64,000 bases of DNA from Phaseolus vulgaris (Eukaryota > Streptophyta > Magnoliopsida > Fabales > Fabaceae), in contig NW_027174147.1 of NCBI RefSeq assembly GCF_000499845.2, forward strand, positions 1 to 64,000, given 5' to 3'. The notes below the pieces were generated by a model. The model was given only the letters and a program-made list of their open reading frames with translations. It searched no databases and was not told the origin of the DNA. Both the position numbers and the translations under genes were made by a program. Below are positions 21,415 through 32,120 of this stretch, one piece after another; positions within the stretch are counted from its first letter, which is position 1, and each line of letters opens with the position of its first letter.

Positions 21415-22258
21415 GTCTAGTACAAGTTAAAATCGGGGAGCCTAGTCCTTGATCAGGGGTAAAAGGATTCCTCCGGGACGCCCCCTCCTCAAGTATGAAC
21501 AACTAGCCCCGGTGCTGGATATCAGTATAAGCTAAAATTCGGGAGCCTAGTCCTTGATCAGGGGTTGAGGGATTCCTTCGGGACGCCCCCTCCTCAAGTA
21601 TGAACAACTAGCCCCGGTGCCGGATATCAGTATAAGCTAAAATCCGGGAGCTTAGTCCTTGATCAGGGGTTAAGGGATTCCTTCGGGACGCCCCCGCCTC
21701 AAGTATGAACAACTAGCCCCGGAGCCGGATATCAGTATAAGTTAAAATCCGGAAGCCTAGTCCTTGATCAGGGGTTAAGGGATTCCTTCGGGACGCCCCC
21801 TCCTCAAGTATGAACAACTAGCCCCGGTGCCTTATATCAGTATAAGTTGAAAATCCGGGAGCCTAGTCCTTGATCAGGGGTTAAGGGATTCCTTCGGGAC
21901 GCCTCCTCCTCAAGTATGAACAACTAGCCCCGTAGCCGGATATCAGTATGAGTTAAAATCCGGGAGCCTAGTCATTGATTAGGGGTTAAGGGATTCCTTC
22001 AGGACGCCCCTCCTCAAGTATGAACAACTAGCCCCGGTGTCGTATATCAGTATAAGTTGAAATCCGCGTCCTTGATGAGGGGTTAAAGGATTCCTTCGGG
22101 ACGCCGCCTCCTCAAGTATGAACAACTAGCCCCGGTGCCAGATGTCGGTATAAGTCAGAAACCCGGGCGCTTAGTCCTTGAGCAGGGGTTAAGGGATTCC
22201 TTCGGGACGCCCCCTCCTCGGGTATGAATAGATGGCCCCGGTATCAGACGATAAATGC
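21415..22258 (+). repeat. 105-bp tandem repeat, eight copies, in B1 3' UTR
   Basis: The phrase CCTAGTCCTTGATCAGGGG recurs at 21441, 21546, 21651, 21756, 21862 and 21967 (spacing 105, 105, 105, 106, 105), then in degenerate form at about 22068 and 22171. Each unit also carries GGGATTCCTTCGGGACGCC and CAACTAGCCCCGGTGCC. Tandem repeats between pol and the 3' LTR are known for Tat/Ogre-type elements of legumes. Confidence 0.95.
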
Positions 22259-22742
22259 AAGCTAAAATCTGGCACAGGTGAGATGAGTCCTCTTCGCCCA
22301 CGAGCGACACTGAGGCACCAGAGAGGAACAAATATAGTCCTCCCTCGCCTTTGAGCGATGTTGAGGCCTTAGTAGAGACCAAATCCCTCCTTGCCTTTGG
22401 GCAATGATGAGGCAGGCGACGCCTTCATAAGAAGGATTCCTCGCAGATGGAAGGGCCAAGCAGAATTCTGAGTGAAAGGATCAGGAGAAGGGTATACATC
22501 GCGACTCAGAGGCGGAAGGTAAGAGAAGAGATTACGCGCTACCTACAGGGTTAGAAGACAAGACGATGAAGCGTGCATTGAAAGTGAGTACCAGCTACGC
22601 CTTTGGTATGCTAAAGAAAGCAGGAGCAGATGAAAGAGCAAGAGAAGTTAAAAGTATACAAGCGTCTGTAAAGATAAATTTCGAATGGCATGTAAATATA
22701 CATAGTTAAGCGTCAGAATTACAAGTAAATAGATGCAAATTT
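22259..22742 (+). repeat. Short degenerate repeats (22259-22425) and unassigned 3' UTR
   Basis: About three copies of a 50-65-bp unit with the core TCCTC..CGCC..GAGCGA...GAGGC. A similar core forms the short array of D1 (62110-62345) and appears in the D2 3' UTR (57060-57180). From 22426 to 22742 I see no gene; GAATTACAAG near 22715-22724 (minus-strand CTTGTAATTC) lies just beyond the antisense gene's stop and could be part of its 3'-end signal. Confidence 0.65.
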
Positions 22743-24917
22743 TCAAGAAGAAAGATGGAGATCTGTCAAACGGTCGAGAGGCACGACCTTCCCATCAACA
22801 ATATGGTTAAATGGGTTGCAGTTGGAGGTATCAATTCCTGGGTTTTCACAGGCGGTTTGAGCTAGGGCCTCCTGAAATCCCTCTGCAAAGGTGTCAACCA
22901 TATTATCTGATCCTGCCTGTTGACCGGAGCGCTGGAGAATGCCTCGTCAAAGGATCGACGTGCGCGCCGCTTCTCACTTCCGTTCCTCCTCTGGATCTAT
23001 CTCAAGAACCTGCAAAGAAACGATACGGCGCCGCTGCGGTCGATCGCACTCCGACGCTCAAGTCAGTGACGGTATCACCAAATACTAAGAACGAGAACCG
23101 TGCAAATCCTCTCTCTCTCTCTCGCAAGCGTAAAGTGTATGAACTGAACGTGCGTACCTCAGAAAGTCTGTTAAGAACTCTTATATACCTGGTGGTTTTC
23201 TCTCTCCTGGCAGTTACAGACTTGGACACGTGGCTCGCATCCAACTGTACACGTGCCATCATCTGGAGGCTCCCTGACTTGGCGCTGCTTCTACTCTTAT
23301 TTTGGCTAAGTTACTTATGCATGGTACTGCCCAGTGCATAGCTAACTTAGGAGTGCGATCTCTACTGAAACTGGCGAGTTAGGGCCTTCATACACCTTCC
23401 CTGTGGTCTCGCCGGCCGCCTTCATAATCTGCTTCTCCTTCGTCTTCGGCGATGTGCTTATTCTGGCGATCTCCGACTGCCTGGTCGCCTGAGTCTACAT
23501 CTGGCGACTTCATCTTCAACCTGGCGATCGCCTATTCTGGTAAACTGGGAATCGGAACACGCCAACTTAACAATCGGCGACCACACGTGCCTCCCGACTT
23601 CCTTCCTATCTACCAACCTGGCGCCTTGTCAACACGCCTACACTGTAGCAGGATGCCACGTCATCACACTTGTCCACCAGGGCGGTACATTATCAATGAG
23701 TTTCTTTCTGGGTTTCTCCAGTTTTTCAATGGTGGAGTCCCGAGTCTTCTTCTCCTCAATAAGCTCCTTGTTGGCCTGCTCCAGCTCTTCGATTGTGGAG
23801 TCTCCGGAAGCTAACTGCTTCTCGAGAACTTCCTTCTCCACCTGGAGCTTGTCCAGTTCAGCTTGGAACTTACCATGCTCAGATTGGAGAAGATTGAGCA
23901 CTTCCATTTTTGCAGTTAGCTCCCCTTCGGCCTTTTCCAGCATTTGCTTCTGCTGGGCCTCAGAAGCCCGCATCGCCACTTCAAGAGCAACGATTTTGGA
24001 TTTAAGGGATGCCACCTGAGCAAGGAACTCTGCGCCAGCTTGCCCTGCGTCGTGTAGACGTTTGCAGGGTTCTGCGTTAAGTTCCCCAGTACTTCTTAGA
24101 GAGGCCTTGTAGACTTCTTCTTGGCATGCCCAGCCTTGGGATAGGCTCTCCTTCTCCTCCTTCAGGGTAGCCACTTCCTGTTGAAGGGCTTGGAGAGCGC
24201 TTGTCTCTTTAGTTTTGGCCCTGGCCTGAGCACGCCAATCAAGGGCAATGGCCAAGAAGGCCCCCAAATAATAAGGCATGCCTTCTCTCCTTTCGCTGGG
24301 GGAGCCTCCCGGCGATAACCCCCCATTGAACCCCCTCATCAGTTGAATAATTGGAGGGGGAATAGCGATGATTTCCGGGCCGGCGGGGGCGGATGCAGAA
24401 GCAGCAGGTGCCTCAGTTGGTGGTGGAGGCGGCGACGACTCAGTTCCGACGTCCCTTTCTTGGACTGTTGGCGGTGGCGGTGGGGATGTGGCACAAGGTG
24501 GACTATCCCTAAAAGACCCACCACCATGGGGGGAAGTGGTTGGTGGGGTGAAGGCCCTAGCAACCCTCGTCCTCTTGAAGACTAGCCCTTCACCGGAGTC
24601 TTCATCATCAGACGGTATCTCCAGCACCCTTTTTCCTTTGTCTCGGGGGGCTGGAGCAGGGGATGAAGCCACAGCTAGGGGAACTGCGGCGATGGGCGGA
24701 GGCGAGTTTGGTGTTAGCAACGTATGGGGACTTTGTGGTGGTGAAGATGGACCTAGTGGGGTTTCGGAAGAGGTCGGTGTTTGAAAGGTCGATGGAGAAG
24801 GAAGGTTTGGTTCGGAGGTGGGAGTATTGGAGACACCAGCCTTTGTGGGCGTTGCAGCGGGACGTGCTCTCAAGGACCTGGCCAACTCCGTCCTTGTTGC
24901 TGAATCCATCACTGACG
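22743..24917 (-). pseudogene. B1 antisense gene, coiled-coil exon, split by solo LTR-A
   Basis: The exon starts at 24917 after a splice-acceptor-like TGTAG and reads SVMDSATRTELARSLRARP, a long Pro/Ser/Thr-rich region, an acidic patch (EIPSDDEDSGEG), then a heptad-rich coiled coil (ALQALQQEVATLKEEKESL, AEGELTAKMEVLNLLQSEHG, EKEVLEKQLASGDSTIEELE). The solo LTR interrupts it at 23689/22908. Left of the LTR the frame resumes with EGFQEALAQTACENPGID and ends ...IVDGKVVPLD... with a stop at 22743. The same exon occurs in B2 and D2. Its domain exon is missing here. Function is unknown; a structural or self-associating role is only suggested by the coiled coil. Confidence 0.85.
22908..23689 (-). mobile_element. 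Solo LTR-A in B1 antisense gene (TSD TTATC)
   Basis: 782 bp, from TGATCCTGCCTG to GGGCGGTACA on the plus strand. TTATC occurs at 22903-22907 and 23690-23694. It has the same orientation as the interrupted gene. Confidence 0.95.
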
Positions 24918-25392
24918 CTACACTAGATAAATCAGAGAACATAGATTAGAGCCAATGCCAAGTCAAGCAGGAAGCACCGGACACACAGCTAAACACAGAA
25001 ATTTGGAGTTAGGACTTGAGCTCAAGATCAATTACAGAGTGTCAACTCCGCCATTGGCGCAGATTTGCAGATCAACAATACATGCAGATAAATGAAAATT
25101 AAAGTAGATAAACAGGACACTCAGTAATAAAGGAAGCATGTTGAGAAGACAATCATCATACGCATGGACCGGCGAAAGCATAGTTAAAAAGGGAAAGAGC
25201 AAAGATGATGAGAGTCAAGTAAAGGAGGTTTTTATTAATGAAGGAAGAGGCAATTCACCATCACACTTGAAGTTCTTCCTTCTAGTCATCTCAAAATTAA
25301 AAGAAGACATAAAATAAAGAGAGGCCCAAGCCCAAGCCCAAGCCCAAGTCCATCCTATGAAGGGCAAGGCCAAGTTTTAAATAATAAAGAAT
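24918..25392 (-). other. B1 right flank: intron-like sequence and CCCAAG simple repeat
   Basis: The first part lies just upstream of the exon's acceptor and may be intron from the antisense gene. At 25326-25350 is a (CCCAAG)n run. No gene, LTR end or tRNA was recognised. The point where B1 ends is not clear. Confidence 0.45.
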
Positions 25393-26646
25393 ATTGTTTG
25401 AAGGTGCATAGAGGGAAACATTAGAAACCTCTATTGTTAAAACATATTTTAGTCTTTAGTTAGGAGTCTTAGGGGGGGTGTGTTAGTAGATAGGTGTAGG
25501 AGTAGAAAAGGAGGTGCCAAAGTGAAGGAAGAGGTCACACCTTCCTCATGCTTTGTTTTAGGTGCCAATTCTAGAAGCTTTTTAGGAGGGAGTTTTTGAA
25601 TTTATGTAGCTTACATTTCAACACCTTAGGCTATAAATAGAGGTGCTCTCTTTGTAAATTTCAGATTGGAATTTATCTAAAGAAACTATACTCAAAATTG
25701 GAGTGAGCATTGGAGAGCTTTTGAGCCTTCTTCTCTAGTCTTATCTTGAAGGATCCATGGTGTCTTCAAGCACTCTCATCTAGGAGCAACCACACTTCTA
25801 GTGGCGAGATCATCCATCATTCATCCATCTTCATGAGCAATTCTCTTCTCCTTCCTTTCTTCTTTGTTAATTCCTTGTCTTAGCTTGTTGTCTTGTTGTT
25901 TTGGTTCGGCTATTCTTGTTTTCCAGCACCTTTTTTCTGTTCTTTGCCTTTTAATTTCACTTTGTTCGGTTCAGTTTTCTTATCATCCTTTTCTGTTCGG
26001 TGTGTTTTAATTTTACCTCTCTTTGTTGATTCAATTTGACAATATGTGGAACATCCAAATGAGTTTGGGATTTGGTACTAGTTTTTGGTGAGTTCTTGTC
26101 TTAGAACAATGATCCAACTCTAAGAAAAGTGCCTCAATAATGTCCAGCTCAAGGTGATTCCTAAGAATGTCAAGAATCATTCTCTATATGGCTAGTGGAA
26201 TCACATCATGCGGTATCATGAGTCTTAGGTTCTTCTTGTTTAATTGTTGAGTTGTGTGCACTTTAATTTCAAGAGCTCTTTAATTTTTCTTGCAATTTAA
26301 GTTTCTGTTTTAGGTATTAATTGAGTTTTCTTGCTGTTTTTTCTTTTGTTACACCAAGTGCTTGTGAAAAGGTTTATGGAACTCATTATTCATATGAGTA
26401 TGGTTGCTCTTTTGGAATGGCATTCTCCTTCCTAGAGTTTACCTTAAGCTTCCTTTCACTTGTTATTTTTTTCATATCTCTTTTAATTTTGTAATCATGT
26501 CAAGTTTTGTCTTAGTCATGTTATTCCATAATTGTCATTACTTCTAGTAGTACTTTTATTGTTTTTGATTGTTTCTTGCTTTAGTGTCATATAATTTTCT
26601 AAATTGATATTGATCCTTTGTGCATTTTCTTTTTAGAATTGAGTTC
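25393..26646 (+). mobile_element. Element C2: truncated 5' LTR-C, primer site and leader
   Basis: LTR-C sequence begins inside the LTR at about 25393-25400 (GAAGGTGCATAGAGGG), runs through a TATAAATA box (25632-25639) and ends ATCACATCA at 26208. It is followed by TGCGGTATCATGAG, the primer site with one changed base, and by 430 bp of T-rich leader that is the reverse counterpart of the C1 and C3 leaders. B2 begins at 26647. Gag, pol and the 3' LTR are absent, and the first part of the LTR is missing too. Confidence 0.88.
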
Positions 26647-27910
26647 TGTACCGTCCCGTATCAGGGCGTTGACTAAGTCAAGGTCAAAGTCAACAACTGG
26701 AAAGTCAAAGTCAGCTCGAGGTGTCGCCCAGATGTAGAGACGCCAAGAGGAAGCGTCGCCAAGGCAGGACAAGACGTCGCTAAGGCAAGGCGTCGCCTAA
26801 GCGAAGGCGTCGCCTAGGTGAAGGCGTCGCCTAGGTGAAGGCGTCGCCCAGGTGAGGGCGTCGCCAGATTAAACAGTGTAAAAGCAAGGCAATCACGGTG
26901 TGGTTCCCTGATACCCATGGGTAGGAAAGACCATGGAGGGAGCGACGTCGTGGGAAAGCCTCAGGTCCCGATATCTCGGGAAAGTGATAAAGAGAAGGAA
27001 AAGGTGGCTCCAAGGCCATAGTAATAGTACCAGTGAAGGGCAGCCTGACTCGCGAAGTACCCCTGCCGCCCCAGAGACGCCTTCGGGACAGATACGACCC
27101 AATAGGAAGGTCACGCCCAGGATAACCGGGTGCAGGGTGTGAGAGGAAGGCAGATACGCTCTCAGAGTAAGTGGCTAGATACTTGGGGGCATGAGTTGGC
27201 ACCCAAAAAGCCACCCCTAGCGCAGTAGCACTCCCAAGCAGGAGGACCCACACGTAGAAACGTCCCCAGATGGGCAGAAACGCCCCCAGATGGGGTCAAG
27301 GCGTCGTGAGGCCCTCCACGTATATGACAGCATGCCGGAATAGAAACACCCTCTAGTCAGGTGCCAGGTAATTAAAGAAATTCAATACAGTCTCCCTTTT
27401 TGGCATTCAGGTACTATTATGGCTCCCAAGCGTTTCAACGTCTTAAATGCGCTACGTTTCATAATTAAGCGCTTTAATGAGCGCGTTACGTTTGAGTTTA
27501 AAAGCGCTTTAAGGCGCTTTAAATGCTGGGGGCAGTTTAAATAGCGTTGAGAATGTCGGAAAAAGGGTTGGAACCTTTGGCAAATTTACGAGAGACTCTC
27601 TGGTTGCTTGCCCGTGCTTTAGGATTACGTACAAGTGACTGGAGAATATTTTTGCCTGAAGGAGACAACACACACACATATACACAGTTCTTTTACCACC
27701 CTTCAGAGTGCTACACGCGGTGCTCAGAGACGTGGGTGGACAGTTTTTTGGTGTTTCTTGCTAGCTCACTTGAGCGTCGGAGTGCAAACGGCCGCTAAGG
27801 CGCCTCTTTGTCCTCTTTTTTGCAGGAATTTGCAGGCAATTAGTGGGAAGGAGATCTGAGCTGACGATTGAGGCCACGCACGAAGACGTCCCGGTCAACC
27901 GGACGGAACA
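26647..27910 (+). repeat. LTR-B, 5' LTR of B2
   Basis: 1264 bp, TGTACCGTCCCGTATCAGGG to CGGACGGAACA. It contains a GGCGTCGCC minisatellite (26710-26875), two CCGATA-type phrases followed by GGGTAGGAAAGACC, a TTTAAATAG box near 27537-27545, and the R/U5 block GCGTCGGAGTGCAAACGGCC (from 27773) followed by TTTTTTGCAGG. Boundaries agree with the solo LTR-B at 43857-45042. Confidence 0.95.
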
Positions 27911-28009
27911 TTTGGCGCCCACCGTGGGGCCGATATAAAACATCAGTCCCATCACAAGTTCGAGAAAATCTACCAGGTCACAGTAGTGCTGAAGGAGGTT
28001 GGAGTGACA
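27911..28009 (+). other. B2 primer-binding-site region and leader
   Basis: TTTGGCGCCCACCGTGGGGC follows the LTR end directly, then CGATATAAAACATCAG as in B1. This is the Tat-type primer site; the tRNA was not assigned. The leader is 99 bp to the gag ATG. Confidence 0.82.
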
Positions 28010-29197
28010 ATGGCCCCCACCAGACGAAGATCAGCGCGCGCAGTCCCAGCAGACCTATCCATGCAGCAGGTCCTGGAAATAATGAGGGGGCTGCAGCAGG
28101 ACATGGCGGATTCGAAGATGGAGCAGGAGCGCATGCAGGCAGATCTTGACGCCTCGCATGAGCGCAACGAAGAGCTCCACCGTGTGAATGAGGAGTTGCG
28201 CCAGGGCCTGAGAAACGATAGGAGGCGGCCTGAGCATGACGAGATGGAGAACCATTCCCCACCAAGGGAGTTTTCCACTCCGTTCTCGCAGGAGATCCTA
28301 GACGCAACAATCCCGAACACGTTCGCGGGACCCAAGGTAATCTTCACTGGGATGGAGGACCTAGAGACGCACCTCGCGGCATTCCACACGCAGATGGTCC
28401 TGATAGGCGGTTCTGATGCCGCCAAGTGCAAGCTCTTCATGAGCACCCTGACCGGGATGGCTATGGACTGGTTCATTAGCCTCCCCGAGGGCCATATCAC
28501 ATCTTTCCGCCAGTTGTCGCGGTTATTCAGAGAACAGTATTTGGCCAACAAGGCCCCGCCGCCGGTCTCCTACGACCTGTTTGACGTGAAGCAGTATTAG
28601 GGGGAGACCCTGAAAGAGTATATCAATCGCTTCGGGGCCCAGGTCGTGAAGGTTGGTACAACAGAGGAGCCTATGATCGTGTACGCATTTGTGAAAGGCG
28701 TATGCCCAGGCCCCTTTGGAGAATCTATTATCCGCAATCGCCCTAGGACTTTCGCAGAATTACGGCGTAGGGCGGTGGAGCATATCGCTTCGGAAGGGGA
28801 GGTATGTGTGAAGCGCACCAGTACCGTGCCCTCACGCCCGAGGGGACCGGCGCGAGCTCAACCCGTCAGAGTCAATGAGACCACGACGGGGAGAAAGAAG
28901 CCAGAGGCGAGACGCCCCTACGAGGCCAGAAAGCCCCAGCCTCGGGGCCCCGCAGGAGGCGAACGCCCCACCAGAGAAAGAGCAAGACCGGCGAGGTACA
29001 ACTTCGTAGTTGAGTTGAAGGATTTGATCGCCGTGCCCAACATAGCCGAGAGGCTGAGGCGACCGGCGAAGACCGACAAGGTGTTAGGGCCCCGTAAAGA
29101 CTCTTGGTGCGAATTTCACGAGGCTTTCGGGCACCAAATTGATAATTGCCTGTCGTTGGGCTACCAGCTAGATGAGCTGGTGAGGACTGGTTTTTGA
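28010..29197 (+). pseudogene. B2 gag
   Basis: The start at 28010 (MAPTRRRSARAVPADLSMQQ) follows the leader and matches sister gags. Order: coiled-coil-like N-terminus (VLEIMRGLQQDMADSKMEQE), gag core (FTGMEDLETHLAAFHTQMVL, FMSTLTGMAMDWFISLPEGH, YINRFGAQVVKVGTTEEPMI), Arg/Pro-rich basic region and a Cys/His cluster (WCEFHEAFGHQIDNC). A TAG at 28598-28600 stops it where B1 has a Gln codon; the frame then continues to 29197, where a one-base deletion shifts it. Confidence 0.9.
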
Positions 29198-30318
29198 AAG
29201 ATTATGTTGCAGAGTCCACCACGACCGCCACCCTGCCGTCGCCGGCGGATGAGCCAGCACACGAGATGCCTGTGCTTGGCGAGGTCCACACCATTGCTGG
29301 AGGTTTTTCCGGCGGAGGACCCACCGCCTCCCAGCGGAAGAAATACGCGAGGGGGGTGAATTCAATCGAAGAGAGGCTCTCGGGGGAGCCCTGGGAGTCA
29401 GATATTGTGTTCACAAGAAGGGATCTCCGAGATGTGGTGCCCCATGACAACGACCCCGTTGTCATCTCGGTCGTCACGGCTGGAAGGAAGGTCCACCGAG
29501 TGCTTGTTGATCAAGGAAGCTCGGCAAACGTCATGTTTCTGTCGACTTTTAATAAGTTACGGCTGTCCCCCGATCTGCTGAGTCCCTATACGGGATGTTT
29601 GTATGGGTTCGGGGATAACCAGATAGAGGTCCGGGGGTACCTGGAGTTGAGGACTACGTTCACAGACGGAGAGGCCTCCCGAACAGAGAGCATTCGGTAC
29701 CTCGTCGTGAACGCCAATTCTGCCTATAATATTTTGCTGGGCAGACCGGCGTTAAACCGTCTGAGTGCAATATCCTCCACCCGACACATGAAGATGAAGC
29801 TACCGGACCTCAGTGGCCGGGTGATAGTCATCAGATCAGACCAAGAGGAGGCAAGAAAATGCTACGAAAACAGCCTGAAGACGAAGAGAGGCGTTTTCAT
29901 GGTGTATGAACGTCCGCCGAGCGCGGACGCAACGATGATCGAGGCGACGCCCGCTGGGCAGACCCTCGAAGAGGCCATAGCAGAAAGGGCGATGCCCGAA
30001 GCAGATGTGCCAATGGAGGAAGCACACGTGGAAGAGGCGGCGCCCGTAGAAGAAGCGGCGCCCGCCGATGATGATAATAGGGAGCAACCCGCGACCAACA
30101 TCCTAGAAAGGGAGATTGGCGGCAAAGCTTTCAAGTTAGGAAGCTCACTAAGTCCAGAAGAACGGGAAGGGGTGGCGGAAGTGATTTCGCGCCACCTGCA
30201 TGCCTTCGCGTGGTCCGCCTCGGACATGCCGGGCATCGACCCCGATTTCCTGTGCCACCACCTCAGCATGGACGCCACGGTTCGCCCCGTGCGTCAGAGA
30301 AGGAGGAAATTCAATTAG
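29194..30318 (+). pseudogene. B2 aspartic protease and pre-RT linker
   Basis: Protease motifs: VLVDQGSSANVMFLSTFNKL, LSPYTGCLYGFGDNQIEVRG, YNILLGRPALNRLSAISSTR. Then comes an acidic Ala/Glu/Pro linker (EEAIAERAMPEADVPMEEAH), and the pre-RT segment (FKLGSSLSPEEREGVAEVIS, HAFAWSASDMPGIDPDFLCH). A TAG at 30316-30318 replaces the Glu codon seen in A1 and D2 and separates it from RT in the same frame. The protease would process gag-pol. Confidence 0.9.
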
Positions 30319-30330
30319 GAGCGACAGCAG

Positions 30331-32120
30331 GTGGTGAAAGACGAAACGCAGAAGCTGCTGAGCGCTGGCCACATTAGGGAGATTCAGTACCCTGAGTGGC
30401 TCGCCAACGTCGTTTTGGTGAAGAAGGCAAACGGAAAATGGAGGATGTGCGTTGACTTCACGGACCTGAATAAGGCGTGCCCAAAGGATTCCTATCCGCT
30501 GCCCAGCATCGACGCCCTAGTGGACAGCGCGTCTGGCAGCAAAGTGTTAAGCTTCCTGGACGCCTTCTCAGGTTATAACCAAATCAAGATGCACCCCAGG
30601 GACGAGAGCAAAACTGCGTTCATGACTGAAACATGCAGTTATTGCTATAAGGTGATGCCCTTCGGGCTCAAAAATGCGGGCGCCACGTACCAGAGGTTAA
30701 TGGACAAGGTCCTGGCGCCAATGCTCGGGAGGAATGTATACGCCTACGTAGACGACATGGTGGTGGCGTCGCAGAACAGGATGCAGCACATGGCAGACTT
30801 GGAGGAATTGTTCAACACAATATCCAAATACCGCCTCAAGTTGAACCCCGAGAAGTGTGTTTTTGGGGTAGAGGCCGGTAAATTCTTGGGTTTTCTGCTC
30901 ACCGAGAGGGGGATAGAGGCGAACCCCGACAAATGTGCGGCTATTATTCCCATGCGGAGTCCGACATCGGTAAAGGAGGTTCAACAGTTGACAGGGCGGA
31001 TGGCGGCGCTCTCGAGGTTTGTTTCCGCCGGAGGAGAAAAGGGGCACCCGTACTTCCAGTGCCTCAAGAGAAACAGTCGCTTTGCATGGACTGAGGAATG
31101 CGAAGCGGCTTTCGTTAAACTGAAGGAGTACCTGGCGACGCCTCCGGTTCTCTGCAAACCGGTAACGGGCGTGCCCCTCCGTTTGTATTTTACTGTAACA
31201 GATAGGGCCATCAGTTCTGTGTTGGTACAAGAGCAGGACCAGAGTCAGAAGCCCATCTACTTTGTAAGCAAAGCCTTACAGGGAGCCGAGACAAGGTACC
31301 AGGCGCTGGAGAAGGCGGCGCTGGCGGTAGTGTTCTCGGCTAGGAGGCTCCGTCATTACTTTCACAGTTTCACGGTGGTGGTAATGACCAACCTCCCCAT
31401 ACAGAAGGTGCTGCAGAAGCACGATGTGGCAGGAAGAATGGTACGCTGGGCTGTGGAACTGTCGGAATTCGACATACAGTACGAACCTAGAGGATCCATT
31501 AAAGGGCAGGTGTACGCGGATTTTGTAGCAGAACTTTCGCCCGGAGGTGAGCAAGAAGTGGAAGCGGGTTCACAGTGGCTGCTCTCGGTTGATGGTTCCT
31601 CAAACCAGCAAGGGAGTGGTGCGGGAATAGTGCTGGAAGGACCCGACGGCATACTGATCGAGCAGGCCTTGCGTTTTGCCTTCAAGGCAAGTAACAACCA
31701 AGCAGAATATGAAGCCTTGATTGCAGGAATGCTCTTGGCCAAGGAGATGGGCGCACAGAACCTCCTGGTGAAGAGCGACTCCCAGTTGGTCACGGGGCAG
31801 GTGTCGGGTGGGTTCCAGGCGAAGGACCCACAGATGGCGGCGTATCTCAAATACGTCCAGTTGTTGAGAGGGGCGTTCAACGCTCTTGAGTTGATACACG
31901 TCCCGAGGGAGCAGAATGCCAGAGCTGACCTGCTCGCAAAGCTGGCCAGCTCAGGCAAGGGGGGTAGACAGAGGACAGTGATCCAGGAGACCCTCAAAGC
32001 TCCGCGTCGATTCGTGGAAGACAACAGGGTGGATGTCCTCCAGATTTATGCATCAAGGGGAAGGCCGAGAAGTCATTCCTCATTAACCCAAGATACGCAG
32101 AGGGCGCCCCGCATCAGTAT
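30331..32120 (+). pseudogene. B2 reverse transcriptase and two RNase H domains
   Basis: RT motifs: WRMCVDFTDLNKACPKDSYP, FLDAFSGYNQIKMHP, YVDD at residues 139-142, KLNPEKCVFGVEAGKFLGFL. The RT-linked RNase H (LYFTVTDRAISSVLVQEQDQ, ALEKAALAVVFSARRLRHYF) is followed by a second, archaeal-type RNase H (LLSVDGSSNQQGSGAGIVLE, NNQAEYEALIAGMLLAKEMG, VKSDSQLVTGQVSGGFQAKD, HVPREQNARADLLAKLASSG). The domain itself is uninterrupted. At about 32120 a deletion of roughly 130 codons removes the integrase lead-in and zinc domain and shifts the frame. The open frame continues to 32250 but is out of frame with integrase. Confidence 0.93.

Larger units (their letters stand above)
7859..25392 (+). mobile_element. 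Element B1: old Tat-lineage element, heavily nested and internally deleted
   Basis: Plus-strand parts, in order: 5' LTR remnant (7859-8418), leader, gag N-terminus (8529-8725), a 10-kb insertion of family C, gag C-terminus and protease (18784-20625), a direct fusion to integrase C-terminus (to 21002), a repeat-rich 3' UTR, and an antisense gene exon (22743-24917). No 3' LTR is seen; C2 follows at about 25393. It hosts A2, a solo LTR-C and a solo LTR-A, so it is the oldest layer on the left half. The exact right end is uncertain. Confidence 0.8.

Noticed and set aside
24339..24784. Plus-strand Gly-rich frames opposite the B1 antisense gene
   Set aside because: They are the reverse of the Pro-rich segment of the coiled-coil exon; the homologous B2 and D2 regions do not keep them.
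25322..25352. CCCAAG repeat as a coding Pro-Lys or telomere-like repeat
   Set aside because: About four short copies with no open frame of note; CCCAAG is not the plant telomere unit.
26831..27253. 140-aa minus-strand frame in LTR-B, also at 38860-39282
   Set aside because: It occurs only because the LTR is duplicated within B2; the more diverged solo LTR-B at 43857-45042 does not keep it open.
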